In this document: piece after piece, positions 26,795-35,442 of the stretch
Layout of the letters: every line of letters starts with the position of its first letter
How positions within the stretch are numbered: position 1 is the first letter of the stretch
Assembly (NCBI RefSeq): GCF_015487465.1
Contig: NZ_WFPS01000077.1
Span: 1 to 46,966 of the forward strand
Length of the DNA stretch: 46,966 nucleotides
Source: Persephonella sp.
GTDB taxonomy: Bacteria; Aquificota; Aquificia; Aquificales; Hydrogenothermaceae
Reading direction: 5' to 3'
Translations under genes and position numbers: made by a program
The notes under the pieces: generated by a model
Told to the model about the DNA's origin: nothing
The model's input: the letters and a program-made list of their open reading frames with translations, nothing else
Database searches by the model: none

Positions 26795-26821
26795 TATTAA
26801 ATTTTTGTTAAAATTTCTTAA
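26795..26821 (-). promoter_or_regulatory. Candidate Pho-box-like direct repeats upstream of the pst operon
   Basis: Minus strand: TTAAGA (26821-26816), TTAACA (26811-26806) and TTAATA (26800-26795) are spaced 10 and 11 bp start to start, one helical turn apart. This resembles the TTAACA-type repeats bound by PhoP-class regulators. The first two also form an inverted repeat TGTTAA-N6-TTAACA at 26806-26823. The region is very AT-rich, so this is suggestive only. Confidence 0.35.
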
Positions 26822-26824
26822 CAT

Positions 26825-26852
26825 TTGAAAATATTTTTTGAAAATGTATATT
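26825..26852 (+). promoter_or_regulatory. Candidate sigma-70-type promoter of the ribBA operon
   Basis: TTGAAA at 26825-26830 and TATATT at 26847-26852 are separated by 16 bp, leaving about 23 nt of leader before the ribBA ATG. No FMN riboswitch-like conserved core fits in the 138-bp gap. Confidence 0.45.
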
Positions 26853-26881
26853 TTTACTAAAACAATAAGGCAGGTGGAAAA

Positions 26882-28150
26882 ATGGAATTCAAGTTTAACA
26901 GTATTGAGGAGGCAATAGAAGATATAAAAAATGGAAAAATGGTAATAGTTGTTGATGATCCTGATAGGGAGAATGAAGGTGATCTTGTTATGGCTGCCGA
27001 AAAGGTCACCCCTGATACAATCAACTTTATGGCAAAAGAAGGTAGGGGGCTCATATGTCTATCCCTTACACCAGAAAGATGTAGAGAACTTGATATACCA
27101 TTAATGACAGCAAACAATACAGACCCTAAAGGAACGGCATTCTGTCTTTCTATAGACGCACACCCAAAGTTTGGAACAACAACAGGTATTTCAGCATATG
27201 ACAGGGCTGTAACCATAAAGCTTGCTGTCAGCCCAGATGCACAACCGTCAGATTTTGTTAGACCCGGACATGTATTCCCCCTCATGGCAAGACCAGGGGG
27301 TGTTCTTGAGAGAACTGGACATACAGAGGCATCTGTTGATCTTGCGAAACTTGCCGGTCTTTACCCTGCCGGTGTTATATGCGAGATAATGAAAGAAGAC
27401 GGAACTATGGCAAGACTTCCTGATCTTATGAAATTTGCAAAAAAGCACAACCTTAAGATCATAACAATAGCTGATCTGGTCCAATACAGACTGAGAAGTG
27501 AAAAACTTGTTGAAAGGGAGGCAGAAGCTTATCTTCCAACAAAGTACGGGACATTTAAGATATACGCATACAGAAATAAAGTTGACGGATCTGAGCATGT
27601 TGCCCTTGTTATGGGAGAGATAAAACCAGATGAGCCAGTCCTTACAAGAGTTCATTCAGAGTGTCTCACAGGAGATATATTTGGCTCACTCAGGTGTGAC
27701 TGTCAGTCACAGCTTCATTCAGCTTTAAGGACTATTGCTAATGAAGGAAAGGGTGTTCTTGTTTATATGAGGGGACATGAGGGCAGAGGGATAGGAATTG
27801 TAAACAAAATCAAAGCCTACAGGCTTCAAGATCAAGGATATGACACCGTTGAGGCAAATCACAAACTTGGATTTCAGGCTGATCTGAGGGATTTCGGAAC
27901 CGGGGCACAGATACTTCTTGATCTTGGTGTTAGAAAAATGAGACTTATGACAAACAATCCAAGAAAGATTGTAGCCCTTGAGGGATTTGGTCTTGAGGTT
28001 GTTGAAAGAGTTCCTATCATAATAGAAACAAACCCATACAATAAAAACTACCTCAAAACTAAAAAGGTCAGACTTGGTCATCTTATTGAGGAACTCAAAG
28101 GGGAAACATGCCAGCTTGATTATGAAGAAACAGAAGATAAAGATAAATGA
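26882..28150 (+). CDS. ribBA: Bifunctional DHBP synthase / GTP cyclohydrolase II
   Basis: Catalyses two entry reactions of riboflavin synthesis: ribulose 5-phosphate to 3,4-dihydroxy-2-butanone 4-phosphate, and GTP to the diaminopyrimidine intermediate. The RibB domain is at about residues 1-200 ([25 protein letters not shown]). The RibA domain is at about 205-400, with zinc ligands in [18 protein letters not shown] and the catalytic region [17 protein letters not shown]. Length 422 is normal for the fusion. AGGTGG precedes the ATG. It heads a plus-strand operon with a GNAT gene, hpt and moaC-mogA. Confidence 0.97.
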   Translation: MEFKFNSIEEAIEDIKNGKMVIVVDDPDRENEGDLVMAAEKVTPDTINFMAKEGRGLICLSLTPERCRELDIPLMTANNTDPKGTAFCLSIDAHPKFGTTTGISAYDRAVTIKLAVSPDAQPSDFVRPGHVFPLMARPGGVLERTGHTEASVDLAKLAGLYPAGVICEIMKEDGTMARLPDLMKFAKKHNLKIITIADLVQYRLRSEKLVEREAEAYLPTKYGTFKIYAYRNKVDGSEHVALVMGEIKPDEPVLTRVHSECLTGDIFGSLRCDCQSQLHSALRTIANEGKGVLVYMRGHEGRGIGIVNKIKAYRLQDQGYDTVEANHKLGFQADLRDFGTGAQILLDLGVRKMRLMTNNPRKIVALEGFGLEVVERVPIIIETNPYNKNYLKTKKVRLGHLIEELKGETCQLDYEETEDKDK

Positions 28151-28568
28151 TTTTAAACCAGAACATCTCAATCAGGTAAAAGACATACTTTATGAAAATT
28201 TTGAGTATCCGTGGTCAGACAGCCATATCCTTTCTGAGAACAGTTTCTCAATCAAAAAGGTTGTATTATCAGCAGACAGAATAATAGGTTTTTTTGCAGG
28301 TGAGATAATATTTTCAGAAGGATCAATAACGATGATCGCCTTAAAAAAAGAGTTTCAGAGGAAGGGTATAGGAACTTATCTGCTGGACTGGTTCGTTAAT
28401 CTTTCAAAAGAAAAGGGCGTTAAAAACATATGGCTTGAGGTTTCAAGCAAAAACAAAAAAGCTATCAGATTTTATGAAAACTACGGATTTATTATAGAAG
28501 ACATTAGACCATCTTACTATAAAGATGGCTCAGACGCTCTTATAATGAGATACCCTGTATATCCGTGA
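28122..28568 (+). CDS. GNAT-family N-acetyltransferase (RimI-like)
   Basis: A 148-residue acetyl-CoA-dependent acetyltransferase. The acetyl-CoA pyrophosphate-binding motif is [10 protein letters not shown], followed by the RimI-like segment [19 protein letters not shown]. The pattern closely resembles the ribosomal-protein alanine acetyltransferases, yet no tRNA t6A or S18 context is present, so the substrate is open. The ATG at 28122 overlaps ribBA by 29 bp and lacks a good Shine-Dalgarno, suggesting translational coupling. An in-frame ATG at 28074 would overlap further without gaining domain sequence. Confidence 0.85.
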   Translation: MKKQKIKINDFKPEHLNQVKDILYENFEYPWSDSHILSENSFSIKKVVLSADRIIGFFAGEIIFSEGSITMIALKKEFQRKGIGTYLLDWFVNLSKEKGVKNIWLEVSSKNKKAIRFYENYGFIIEDIRPSYYKDGSDALIMRYPVYP

Positions 28569-28605
28569 TAAAATAAATTCTGATATTTTTTCATGGGGTT
28601 TATAA

Positions 28606-29136
28606 TTGGAGATAAAAGGAAAGAGAGCAGAAATATTAATACCTGAAGATCAGATTAAAGAAAAAGTAAAACAGTTAGGTCAGAAAATATCTCAAGATTT
28701 CCAGGATAAAGAGCTTCTTGTTGTTGGTATTCTTAAAGGTTCCTTCATATTCATGGCTGATCTTGTCAGACAGATAGAAGGGAAAGTTTATGTGGATTTT
28801 ATGCAGGTTTCCTCTTACCACACAGAAATGGAAAGCAGTGGTGAGGTAATATTTGTTAAGGATATAACAGCAGACATTAGGAATAAAAATGTTCTTATTG
28901 TTGATGACATTATTGATACAGGAAGAACTCTTAAAGCTCTTGTTGAGGCATTAAACCAGAGAAAACCTGCCCAGCTGAAAACCTGCGTTCTTCTCGATAA
29001 GAGAGAAAGGAGAGAGGTGGACTTTGATGCAGATTATGTGGGCTTTGTTATACCAGACAGGTTCGTTGTAGGCTACGGTCTTGATTGGGCTGAAGAAGGA
29101 AGAACCTTAAAAGATATTTATGCTGTGGAGGATTAA
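28606..29136 (+). CDS. hpt: Hypoxanthine phosphoribosyltransferase
   Basis: Purine salvage enzyme that converts hypoxanthine or guanine with PRPP to IMP or GMP. The 176 residues include the PRPP-binding signature VLIVDDIIDTGRT (about 96-108), the flexible-loop region QVSSYHTEMESSGEV and the base-contacting C-terminal FVIPDRFVVGYGLDW. The start is a TTG with GGGG upstream at a workable distance. One base separates its stop from the start of the moaC-mogA gene. Confidence 0.95.
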   Translation: MEIKGKRAEILIPEDQIKEKVKQLGQKISQDFQDKELLVVGILKGSFIFMADLVRQIEGKVYVDFMQVSSYHTEMESSGEVIFVKDITADIRNKNVLIVDDIIDTGRTLKALVEALNQRKPAQLKTCVLLDKRERREVDFDADYVGFVIPDRFVVGYGLDWAEEGRTLKDIYAVED

Positions 29137-29137
29137 G

Positions 29138-30058
29138 ATGGGATTTAAACCTGTTGATGTTTCAAGAAAGTTTGAAACTATAAGAACAGCAAAGGCAGAG
29201 GGGAAAATCTACTTATCTCCTGAGTCTGTCGAGATGATAAGGGAAGGCAGGGTTCCAAAAGGAGATGTTTTGCTTGCGTCCCAGATGGCAGGTCTTCTGG
29301 GGGCAAAAAGAACTCCGGACATTCTTCCATTTTGCCACAACATTATGATAGACCATGTTGTTGTTGATACAGATCTTCATGAGGACGGAGTTTATGTGAC
29401 AGCAGAGGTAAAATGTGTAGGCAGAACCGGTGTTGAGATGGAGGCATTAACAGCGGTGTCAGCTGCACTTCTGAATGTTTACGACATGCTCAAGGCTTTT
29501 GATAAAAACATGGTAATATCAGACATAAAACTTGTGTCTAAAAAGGGAGGAAAGTCAGACTGGGCAGAGGATCTTGCCGGTCTGAAGTGTGCTGTTATTA
29601 CCCTTAGCGACACATGTTATAAAAGTGAGACAGAGGATAAAAGCGGAAAAACGGCGATAGATATAATACAGAATGAGTTTGGCGGGGAGGTTGTTCATTA
29701 CAAGGTGCTTCCAGATGATAAGGATATGATAATTGATGAACTGAAAAATCTAACAGATAAGGTGGATATTATATTCACAACAGGTGGAACAGGTTTCAGT
29801 AAAAGAGATGTTACCCCTGAGGCAACAAAAGAGGTTATAAGAAAAGAGATGATAGGCTTTTCTGAAGCTATGAGGATTGTTGGCATAAAATTTACGCCAA
29901 AATCTCTCCTCTCAAGGGGTGTTTGTGGCATATTGGGAGATTCAACTCTTGTTATAAACCTTCCCGGCTCAACAGGAGGTGTTAAAGACAACATAAGACT
30001 TGTTGCACCTCTCTTAAAACATGCTATAAGAATGGCAAAAGGTGAGAAAAAACACTGA
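29138..30058 (+). CDS. Fused MoaC-MogA: cyclic pyranopterin monophosphate synthase + molybdopterin adenylyltransferase
   Basis: A 306-residue protein that combines two steps of molybdenum (tungsten) cofactor synthesis. Residues 1-145 are MoaC, which forms cyclic pyranopterin monophosphate, with the active-site segments LPFCHNI (63-69), GVEMEALTAVS (98-108) and lysines in IKLVSKKGGKS. Residues 148-306 are MogA/MoaB-like, which activates molybdopterin by adenylylation, with TTGGTGF at 214-220 and LPGSTGGV near the end. GGAGG lies 6 nt before the ATG at 29138; an earlier in-frame start would overlap hpt. The two activities are normally separate proteins, although fusions are known in some lineages. 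Confidence 0.93.
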   Translation: MGFKPVDVSRKFETIRTAKAEGKIYLSPESVEMIREGRVPKGDVLLASQMAGLLGAKRTPDILPFCHNIMIDHVVVDTDLHEDGVYVTAEVKCVGRTGVEMEALTAVSAALLNVYDMLKAFDKNMVISDIKLVSKKGGKSDWAEDLAGLKCAVITLSDTCYKSETEDKSGKTAIDIIQNEFGGEVVHYKVLPDDKDMIIDELKNLTDKVDIIFTTGGTGFSKRDVTPEATKEVIRKEMIGFSEAMRIVGIKFTPKSLLSRGVCGILGDSTLVINLPGSTGGVKDNIRLVAPLLKHAIRMAKGEKKH

Positions 30059-30536
30059 AGCATATCTTGGTTTTGCCCTTATGTGGAGGGAGGAGCATTT
30101 CCTCTCTCTTGCTGAGGATAAGCTGAAGAAAACATACTCAGATTTTTTTATGGAATCTCTTTCTTTTGAACCTCAGTTTTCCAGATACTACCACAAAGAG
30201 ATGGGAAGACCATTATACAAAAAATTTGTTTTAACAAATACAGTTGTAGATAAAAGCACAATAAAAGACATAAAAATAGAAGCTATTAGTATAGAAGACA
30301 GTTTACGGGTAGATGGAAATAGAACAGTTAATATAGACCCATTTTATATGGATAAAGATCAGGTTGTTGTCTCAACATCTAAATATAGGGGGAACAGAAT
30401 ATATCTGGGAGATGGGGTTTTTGTTGAGCTTGAGCTATTTTACCATCATGGATCTTTTCATCCGTTTGTGTGGACATACACCGATTATAAAGATCATATA
30501 CCTTTTTTCAATGACCTGAGGAAGAAGATTAAATAA
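30042..30536 (+). CDS. DUF4416 family protein
   Basis: A 164-residue protein matching the DUF4416 pattern: an N-terminal strand plus LGFALMW, then FEPQFSRYYHKEMGRPLYKKFV, then LGDGVFVELELFYHHGSFHPFVWTYTDY. The family is restricted mostly to thermophiles and delta-proteobacteria-like lineages and has no assigned function. The GTG start overlaps the moaC-mogA stop region by 17 bp, and its own stop converges on the GGDEF/EAL gene with an 8-bp overlap. Confidence 0.82.
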   Translation: MRKNTEAYLGFALMWREEHFLSLAEDKLKKTYSDFFMESLSFEPQFSRYYHKEMGRPLYKKFVLTNTVVDKSTIKDIKIEAISIEDSLRVDGNRTVNIDPFYMDKDQVVVSTSKYRGNRIYLGDGVFVELELFYHHGSFHPFVWTYTDYKDHIPFFNDLRKKIK

Positions 30537-33171
30537 ATCTTTTTTCTATTTCCATCTCGTCTAAAGGTTTTGACAGGTAAAAGCCCTGAATGTAGTCTAC
30601 ACCTATCTTTTTATAGATATCAAGCTGTTTTTTGGTTTCAATCCCTTCTGCAACGGTTTTTATTCCCAGAGATTTTGCTATGTGGATAACACCCTCAATT
30701 ATAGCTTTAGTTTTAGGATCTGAAACAATAGCTTTAGAGAAGGATATATCTATTTTAATAACGTCTGTCTGAATTTCTTTTAGATATGATAAGGCAGAGT
30801 AGCCTGTACCAAAATCATCTATTGATATTCTTATGTTTGGTATGTATTTCATATTTTTGATAAAGCCGTTACCAGAAATAAGGTCTTCCACAAACACCCT
30901 TTCTGTTATCTCTAGGATAACTGGTTTCTTCAGATTTCCTGTATATTTTTCAATTATGTTTATAAATTCCGGTTTTTTGAAAACCGTTCCTGATATATTC
31001 AGGGCTATCGGTTTTTTCCATCTGTTTATCTTTTGAGTCACCTGAGAAAAAGCCCATTCTGTAAATTTCTCAATGTAAGGTGATATCTCAAGGTAGTTTA
31101 TAAACTCTGATGGTAAGTGAATACGGTTTTCCCTGTCAATAATCCTTACAAGAGATTCAAATCCTGCGACTGAAAGATCATTTGCTTTGAAATAAGGCTG
31201 GTAGTAAAGTCTAAACAGATCTTCGCTGAAAGCCTTTTCTATAAGACTTTTGGCGTTGAGTATCTCTCTGGCTCTATTCTCAAGATCTTTGTTGAAAAAC
31301 TTTATAACATCGGCTCCTTCATTTTTTGCGTTATTCAGAGAAAGGTAAGCATTTTCATACAGTTTTCTAAAATTTTCAGCATCTTCAGGAAAGACAGATA
31401 TACCTGCATTGATGTGAAGGTTTATACAGTTATTTTTTATTTTAAAAGGTTTGGAAAATATGTTTTTAAGCTTGTTTTCTATAATAAAAATGTCTTCTTT
31501 TCTTTTTAAGTCAGTGATAAGAACAGCAAACTCGTCAGATCCTATCTTGCTGATAATATCCCTTTCTCTAAAGTTCTTTTTTAACCTATCTGCTACAGCT
31601 TTTAACAGATTTTTTCCGTAATCAATTCCGTAAACTTTATTCAGATAGGTGAAATCTTTGATATCTACAACAACAAGAGCAGCTTTGGATCTGGTTCTTT
31701 TTAGCAGACTTTCTGATTTTCTGATCAGTCCTTCAAAATTCAAAAGGTTTGTTGTCTGGTCAAAAAATCTGAGGTATTTGTTCTCTCTTGCAAGCCTAAG
31801 CTCCTCTGTTATGTCCTTTCCGATGGCAAGAAATCTAATAGTGTTTTCATTTAGTTTGACAGGAATTATCTTTTGCCTCAGATAAAAGAAAGACCCATCT
31901 CTTCTTTTGTTTATAAATGTTGCTTCAAACTCTTTACCTGATGTTATTGTTTCCCACAAATCAGCATAAAAGTCTTCTGAATGAAGTCCCGATTTGAATA
32001 TGTTTATTTTTTTGTTCAGGATTTCTTCTTTTGTGTAACCTGATATATTTGAGACTATTTTGTTGGCGTAAAGTATTTTTCCTTTATTATCTGTAATTAT
32101 TACCCATTCTGTTGATTTTTCTATAGCCTCCCTGAGTATTATGCTTTCTTTAATATTTTCTATCTTTTCCAGCCCAAAGCTCAGATCTCTCCTGATTTCC
32201 TCAAGGAGAGCTACCTTTTCTTTATCAAAAAAATCAGGTTCCTTTGAAAACAGATTTATTACAGCAACATTTTTTCCTTCTTTTGATACAGGTATGGAAG
32301 CTACTGATCTGTATTTTTTTCTCTTGTAATTTTTTACTTTAATCTGGTTTTCTGATATGAGAGGTTTACAGTCAATTTCTTTTTTTCCGAACTCAAAGAA
32401 TGTGTCTTTATTTTTTCCCCCAACCCAGATGTAAGGTATTCCAAGTTCTCTGCTGAGGACTGGACATACTTTTTTTAGAAGATCTTCCTGAGTGACAGCA
32501 TCAATTACAACTTTGTTTATTGAGCTCAAAATTCTGTAAAGCTTTTCGTATTCAATCTCCCTATTTATATCAATAATGTAACTGTAGAGATATACAGGCT
32601 TTTTATTTTTATCAAAAACAGGAACTGTCTGGTTTAATACCCATATCTTTTTCCCGCTTTTTGTTTTTATTCTGTAAGGTCTGTGGATCCAGTAAGGTAG
32701 TTTGCTTCCGCAGAACTTTTTCAACTCTTCAAAAAAAATTTTTTTGTCTTCCTCATGTATAATCTGGGAGTAACCTGATATTTTTGTCAGAAAATCCTCA
32801 GGTTTATAACCTGTTATCTGGAAAATACTTTCAGACACATTTTCAACTGGAAGATTTTTTTCATTTTTTAGCATGATTAGAGCTATCTTCCCCTTTGAAA
32901 ACAGCATTTCTGAGTTGCATTCATTCTCTCTTATCAGAAGGCAGGAACTGTTTTTAACTTTTACAGGGAAAATGTCTCTGCTGACAGGACAGAAGCATTT
33001 TTCCAAGTTGTCGCAAGGTTTTTGCAGACTGTATATGACCTCAAAACATTTTTTTCCTGTTTTTTCACCAAATATTTCTTTTGCCTTTTCATTCATAAAA
33101 ATTATGTTGTAATTTTTGTCAATGAAAAAGGCTGGGTCTTTCAGGTTGTTCAGATAAATAAAGTCCATCAT
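30529..33171 (-). CDS. PAS-PAS-GAF-PAS-GGDEF-EAL protein (c-di-GMP turnover)
   Basis: An 880-residue soluble signalling protein. Domains in order: PAS with a Cys cluster (about 1-75; C43, C53, C59 and C61), PAS (95-205), GAF (210-345), PAS (345-455), GGDEF (470-625) and EAL (645-880). The cyclase signature is altered to GSDEF (544-548), so GTP binding without synthesis is possible. The phosphodiesterase residues look intact: ESL in place of EAL (672-674), ALNISG, DDFGTGYSAL, KIDISF, AEGIET and QGFYLSKP. It is therefore most likely a c-di-GMP hydrolase tuned by its sensor domains. It may act opposite the PilZ receptor encoded at 9346-10392. It is transcribed alone. Confidence 0.92.
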   Translation of the reverse strand: MMDFIYLNNLKDPAFFIDKNYNIIFMNEKAKEIFGEKTGKKCFEVIYSLQKPCDNLEKCFCPVSRDIFPVKVKNSSCLLIRENECNSEMLFSKGKIALIMLKNEKNLPVENVSESIFQITGYKPEDFLTKISGYSQIIHEEDKKIFFEELKKFCGSKLPYWIHRPYRIKTKSGKKIWVLNQTVPVFDKNKKPVYLYSYIIDINREIEYEKLYRILSSINKVVIDAVTQEDLLKKVCPVLSRELGIPYIWVGGKNKDTFFEFGKKEIDCKPLISENQIKVKNYKRKKYRSVASIPVSKEGKNVAVINLFSKEPDFFDKEKVALLEEIRRDLSFGLEKIENIKESIILREAIEKSTEWVIITDNKGKILYANKIVSNISGYTKEEILNKKINIFKSGLHSEDFYADLWETITSGKEFEATFINKRRDGSFFYLRQKIIPVKLNENTIRFLAIGKDITEELRLARENKYLRFFDQTTNLLNFEGLIRKSESLLKRTRSKAALVVVDIKDFTYLNKVYGIDYGKNLLKAVADRLKKNFRERDIISKIGSDEFAVLITDLKRKEDIFIIENKLKNIFSKPFKIKNNCINLHINAGISVFPEDAENFRKLYENAYLSLNNAKNEGADVIKFFNKDLENRAREILNAKSLIEKAFSEDLFRLYYQPYFKANDLSVAGFESLVRIIDRENRIHLPSEFINYLEISPYIEKFTEWAFSQVTQKINRWKKPIALNISGTVFKKPEFINIIEKYTGNLKKPVILEITERVFVEDLISGNGFIKNMKYIPNIRISIDDFGTGYSALSYLKEIQTDVIKIDISFSKAIVSDPKTKAIIEGVIHIAKSLGIKTVAEGIETKKQLDIYKKIGVDYIQGFYLSKPLDEMEIEKRFI

Positions 33172-33240
33172 ATTTTCTTTTTATAATTCCTGTAGTTTAT
33201 TATATAAATCATATCAATAATAATTATCGTCATTGTTTAA

Positions 33241-34071
33241 TCAAAATTTAGTCAAAAGATTTTTTTCAACTATAGATTCCCAGTTTTTTTTGATCACATA
33301 AGGGGGAAGATCCATATTTTTGCTGTCTCGGAAAGGAACAGCGTAAGGGGAGTGTTCCAGTCTGTTTTTTTCTTTTTGGGTTAAAGGGGGGATAATACCT
33401 TTTATCGTTGCTACTGTTGAGTAGCTTTTTCTTCCTATAGGTTCAACAAGACCTATTTTAAAGCCTGCATCTATAAGTCCTTTTCTTACAGCAAGTGAAG
33501 CTGAGTATGTTGACAATATAGCTTCCTGCCTCATCAGTTCTTTTACAGCCTTGAATATCTCAACAGTCCACATTTCTGTATTTACTTTTGGTGAAAATGC
33601 ATCATAAAAAACAGCATCAAATTTTTTTCTTACTGTTTTTAAGATCTGTCTTGCATCTCCAAATAAGATATTTAAGCTGAAATTTTTTCCCTTTGCTCTG
33701 TATATATTTCCTTCAAAACCACCTGACAAAATATGATCATAGATCTCCTTTAAATCTTCAGGAATGTTGAGTTTTTTTATCTTTTCAAACACAGATATAT
33801 CTTTTTCAACTGAGAGTATTTCTACCAAAACATCAGGGTTTTTATCGGTTGCCACCTTTATAGCAACAGCAACGTTATAGCCAAGTCCAAATCCTACATC
33901 AAGTATATCTATCCTGTTTTTTTCCAGAGACAGACTGTCAATTCTGCACGGGATAACAAACTTAAGGAGGCTTTCTGTGTAAGCACCTGCTTTTGTGCTA
34001 TGGTAAGCCTCATTGTATTCCTCATTTAAGAAAGTTTCTGTTCCGTCGGCTGTTTTTATTTTACTTTCCAT
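33241..34071 (-). CDS. mnmD: MnmC/MnmD-like tRNA wobble-uridine methyltransferase (DUF752)
   Basis: A 276-residue SAM-dependent methyltransferase resembling the N-terminal half of MnmC, which methylates aminomethyl-uridine at position 34 of certain tRNAs. The N-terminal TADGTETF and EEYNEAYHSTKAGAYTES, the SAM-binding loop DVGFGLGYN, the FDAVFYDAFSPKVNTEMW motif and the ILSTYSAS strand are all characteristic. The FAD-dependent oxidoreductase half of fused MnmC is absent, as in stand-alone MnmD. It overlaps the FAA-hydrolase gene by 16 bp and is the last gene of the TauE-mqnA-FAA cluster. Confidence 0.85.
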   Translation of the reverse strand: MESKIKTADGTETFLNEEYNEAYHSTKAGAYTESLLKFVIPCRIDSLSLEKNRIDILDVGFGLGYNVAVAIKVATDKNPDVLVEILSVEKDISVFEKIKKLNIPEDLKEIYDHILSGGFEGNIYRAKGKNFSLNILFGDARQILKTVRKKFDAVFYDAFSPKVNTEMWTVEIFKAVKELMRQEAILSTYSASLAVRKGLIDAGFKIGLVEPIGRKSYSTVATIKGIIPPLTQKEKNRLEHSPYAVPFRDSKNMDLPPYVIKKNWESIVEKNLLTKF

Positions 34072-34667
34072 TTTCCTCCAGTAAGGAAAAGGTTTTCTAA
34101 AAAGATCTTTCCTTCAAAGATATCCCCTCTATTAAAAGAGCCTACACCTTCAGGCGTTCCGCACATAAGAATGTCGTAATCATAAAAACTGAAATACTTT
34201 TTAGCTTCTTTTAATAATTGGTCAGGACTGTATATCATGTCTCTTACACTTCCAGATTGTTTAAGATCCCCATTTATCCAGAGTTCCATTCTTAAACTTT
34301 CAACCATGTCAGGGCTTATCCTGATAAATTTTGAAAAAATGGCTGATCTGTCAAAAGCCTTTGCCTTTTCCCAGGGAAGACCTTTTTGTTTTAGTCTGTT
34401 TTGTTCCTCAACGAGTGTAAGGTCTATCCCAAAACCAACACCAACAGGCTGTCCCTTCTCAAAAATAAGGGATATTTCTCCTTCGTATCTGCAAGGTTTT
34501 TCAGGTTTATATATATCCTCAGAAATACTGCTGTTAGGCTTAATAAACAGGACTATTTCTTCAGGATTTTCATTTTTTAGCTCTTGTATATGTTTTTTGT
34601 AGTTTCTACCTACACAAACAACTTTTGAGGGATAAACTTTTTTATCTTCAAAAGTTATATGTTTCAT
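34056..34667 (-). CDS. Fumarylacetoacetate hydrolase family protein
   Basis: A 203-residue metal-dependent hydrolase or decarboxylase of the FAH superfamily. It has VVCVGRNYKKHIQEL at the start of the catalytic domain, the metal ligand site in RYEGEISLIF, FDRSAIFSKFI in the lid region and GTPEGVGSFNRGD near the end. Characterised relatives are acylpyruvases, oxaloacetate decarboxylases and HpaG-type enzymes, so the substrate cannot be stated. GAGGAC precedes the ATG. It overlaps mqnA by 20 bp and mnmD by 16 bp, so it is embedded in an operon. Confidence 0.88.
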   Translation of the reverse strand: MKHITFEDKKVYPSKVVCVGRNYKKHIQELKNENPEEIVLFIKPNSSISEDIYKPEKPCRYEGEISLIFEKGQPVGVGFGIDLTLVEEQNRLKQKGLPWEKAKAFDRSAIFSKFIRISPDMVESLRMELWINGDLKQSGSVRDMIYSPDQLLKEAKKYFSFYDYDILMCGTPEGVGSFNRGDIFEGKIFLENLFLTGGKWKVK

Positions 34668-35439
34668 TTTTGTCCTCTATAAACCTAAAAGTTGGTTTTT
34701 CGTTTATCAAGTTTATTTCTAAAAGATAGTTGCTGAAAAGTTTTAGACTTTTTATATGTTCTTCAGAAAGACAGTAATCAAGATTTTTTAGATAGTTTAT
34801 CAAAAACTGATCCTTAATGTATTTCTCCGGATTTTCAAAAAATCTGTTTTTAGAAGTTTTTAAAACATGATTGAGCTTTTTGACTTTTTCTTTATTTTTT
34901 TCGTAATAATCTTTCCTTACACACCAGAGTGCAAAAACAAAAGGAAGTCCTGTTTTTTTAAACCAGATTTCAGACAGATCGTATCTGTAATTTTTTTTGT
35001 TTGAAAACTTAATTGCTTTGTCTCCTATCAAGAGGACTGTTTCTTTGTTTTTTATATCTTCATCTAACAGCTGTTTATAAACAGGATTTTTTCCCAAGAA
35101 TATTTCAAATATAACCTTCGTAAGATACTGGGAAGTTTTTGACTCTTCTGTCAGATATATCTGGGTTGTTTTCTCTAACGGTTTTTCAGAAAGTATAACA
35201 ACAGATTTCACTTTGTTCAACGAACTTATAGATAGATCAGGCAGAATCAAAAAATCATTAAAGTTTTGTATGTAATGGACTGAAGATATAAAGCCCACAT
35301 CAACCTTTTTTTCAGAGAGAAGTCTGTTTATCTGAGATGGAAAACCTTTAACAAGCTCATGACTAAATCCCAGATCTATGCCAGTTTTTTCAAAATTAAA
35401 AGGCAGAGTGTTAAGGTAATCTATCCAGCCTATTCTCAA
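34648..35439 (-). CDS. mqnA: Chorismate dehydratase MqnA (futalosine menaquinone pathway)
   Basis: Converts chorismate to 3-enolpyruvyl-benzoate, the entry reaction of the futalosine route to menaquinone. The 263-residue periplasmic-binding-protein-like fold is typical, with the start RIGWIDYLNTLPF, the inner site motif DVGFISSVHY and the strand LLIGDKAIK. This pathway supplies the menaquinone-type quinones of Aquificota. The start is a TTG behind GAGG. Only 3 bp separate it from the permease stop, and it overlaps the FAA-hydrolase gene. Confidence 0.9.
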   Translation of the reverse strand: MRIGWIDYLNTLPFNFEKTGIDLGFSHELVKGFPSQINRLLSEKKVDVGFISSVHYIQNFNDFLILPDLSISSLNKVKSVVILSEKPLEKTTQIYLTEESKTSQYLTKVIFEIFLGKNPVYKQLLDEDIKNKETVLLIGDKAIKFSNKKNYRYDLSEIWFKKTGLPFVFALWCVRKDYYEKNKEKVKKLNHVLKTSKNRFFENPEKYIKDQFLINYLKNLDYCLSEEHIKSLKLFSNYLLEINLINEKPTFRFIEDKNETYNF

Positions 35440-35442
35440 TAT

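Noticed and set aside
26744-26881. Possible FMN riboswitch upstream of ribBA
   Set aside because: The gap is only 138 bp, extremely AT-rich, and lacks the conserved RFN core helices.
27248-28171. Two long minus-strand ORFs (135 and 148 codons) opposite ribBA
   Set aside because: They are shadows of the conserved ribBA frame; the plus strand shows intact catalytic motifs throughout.
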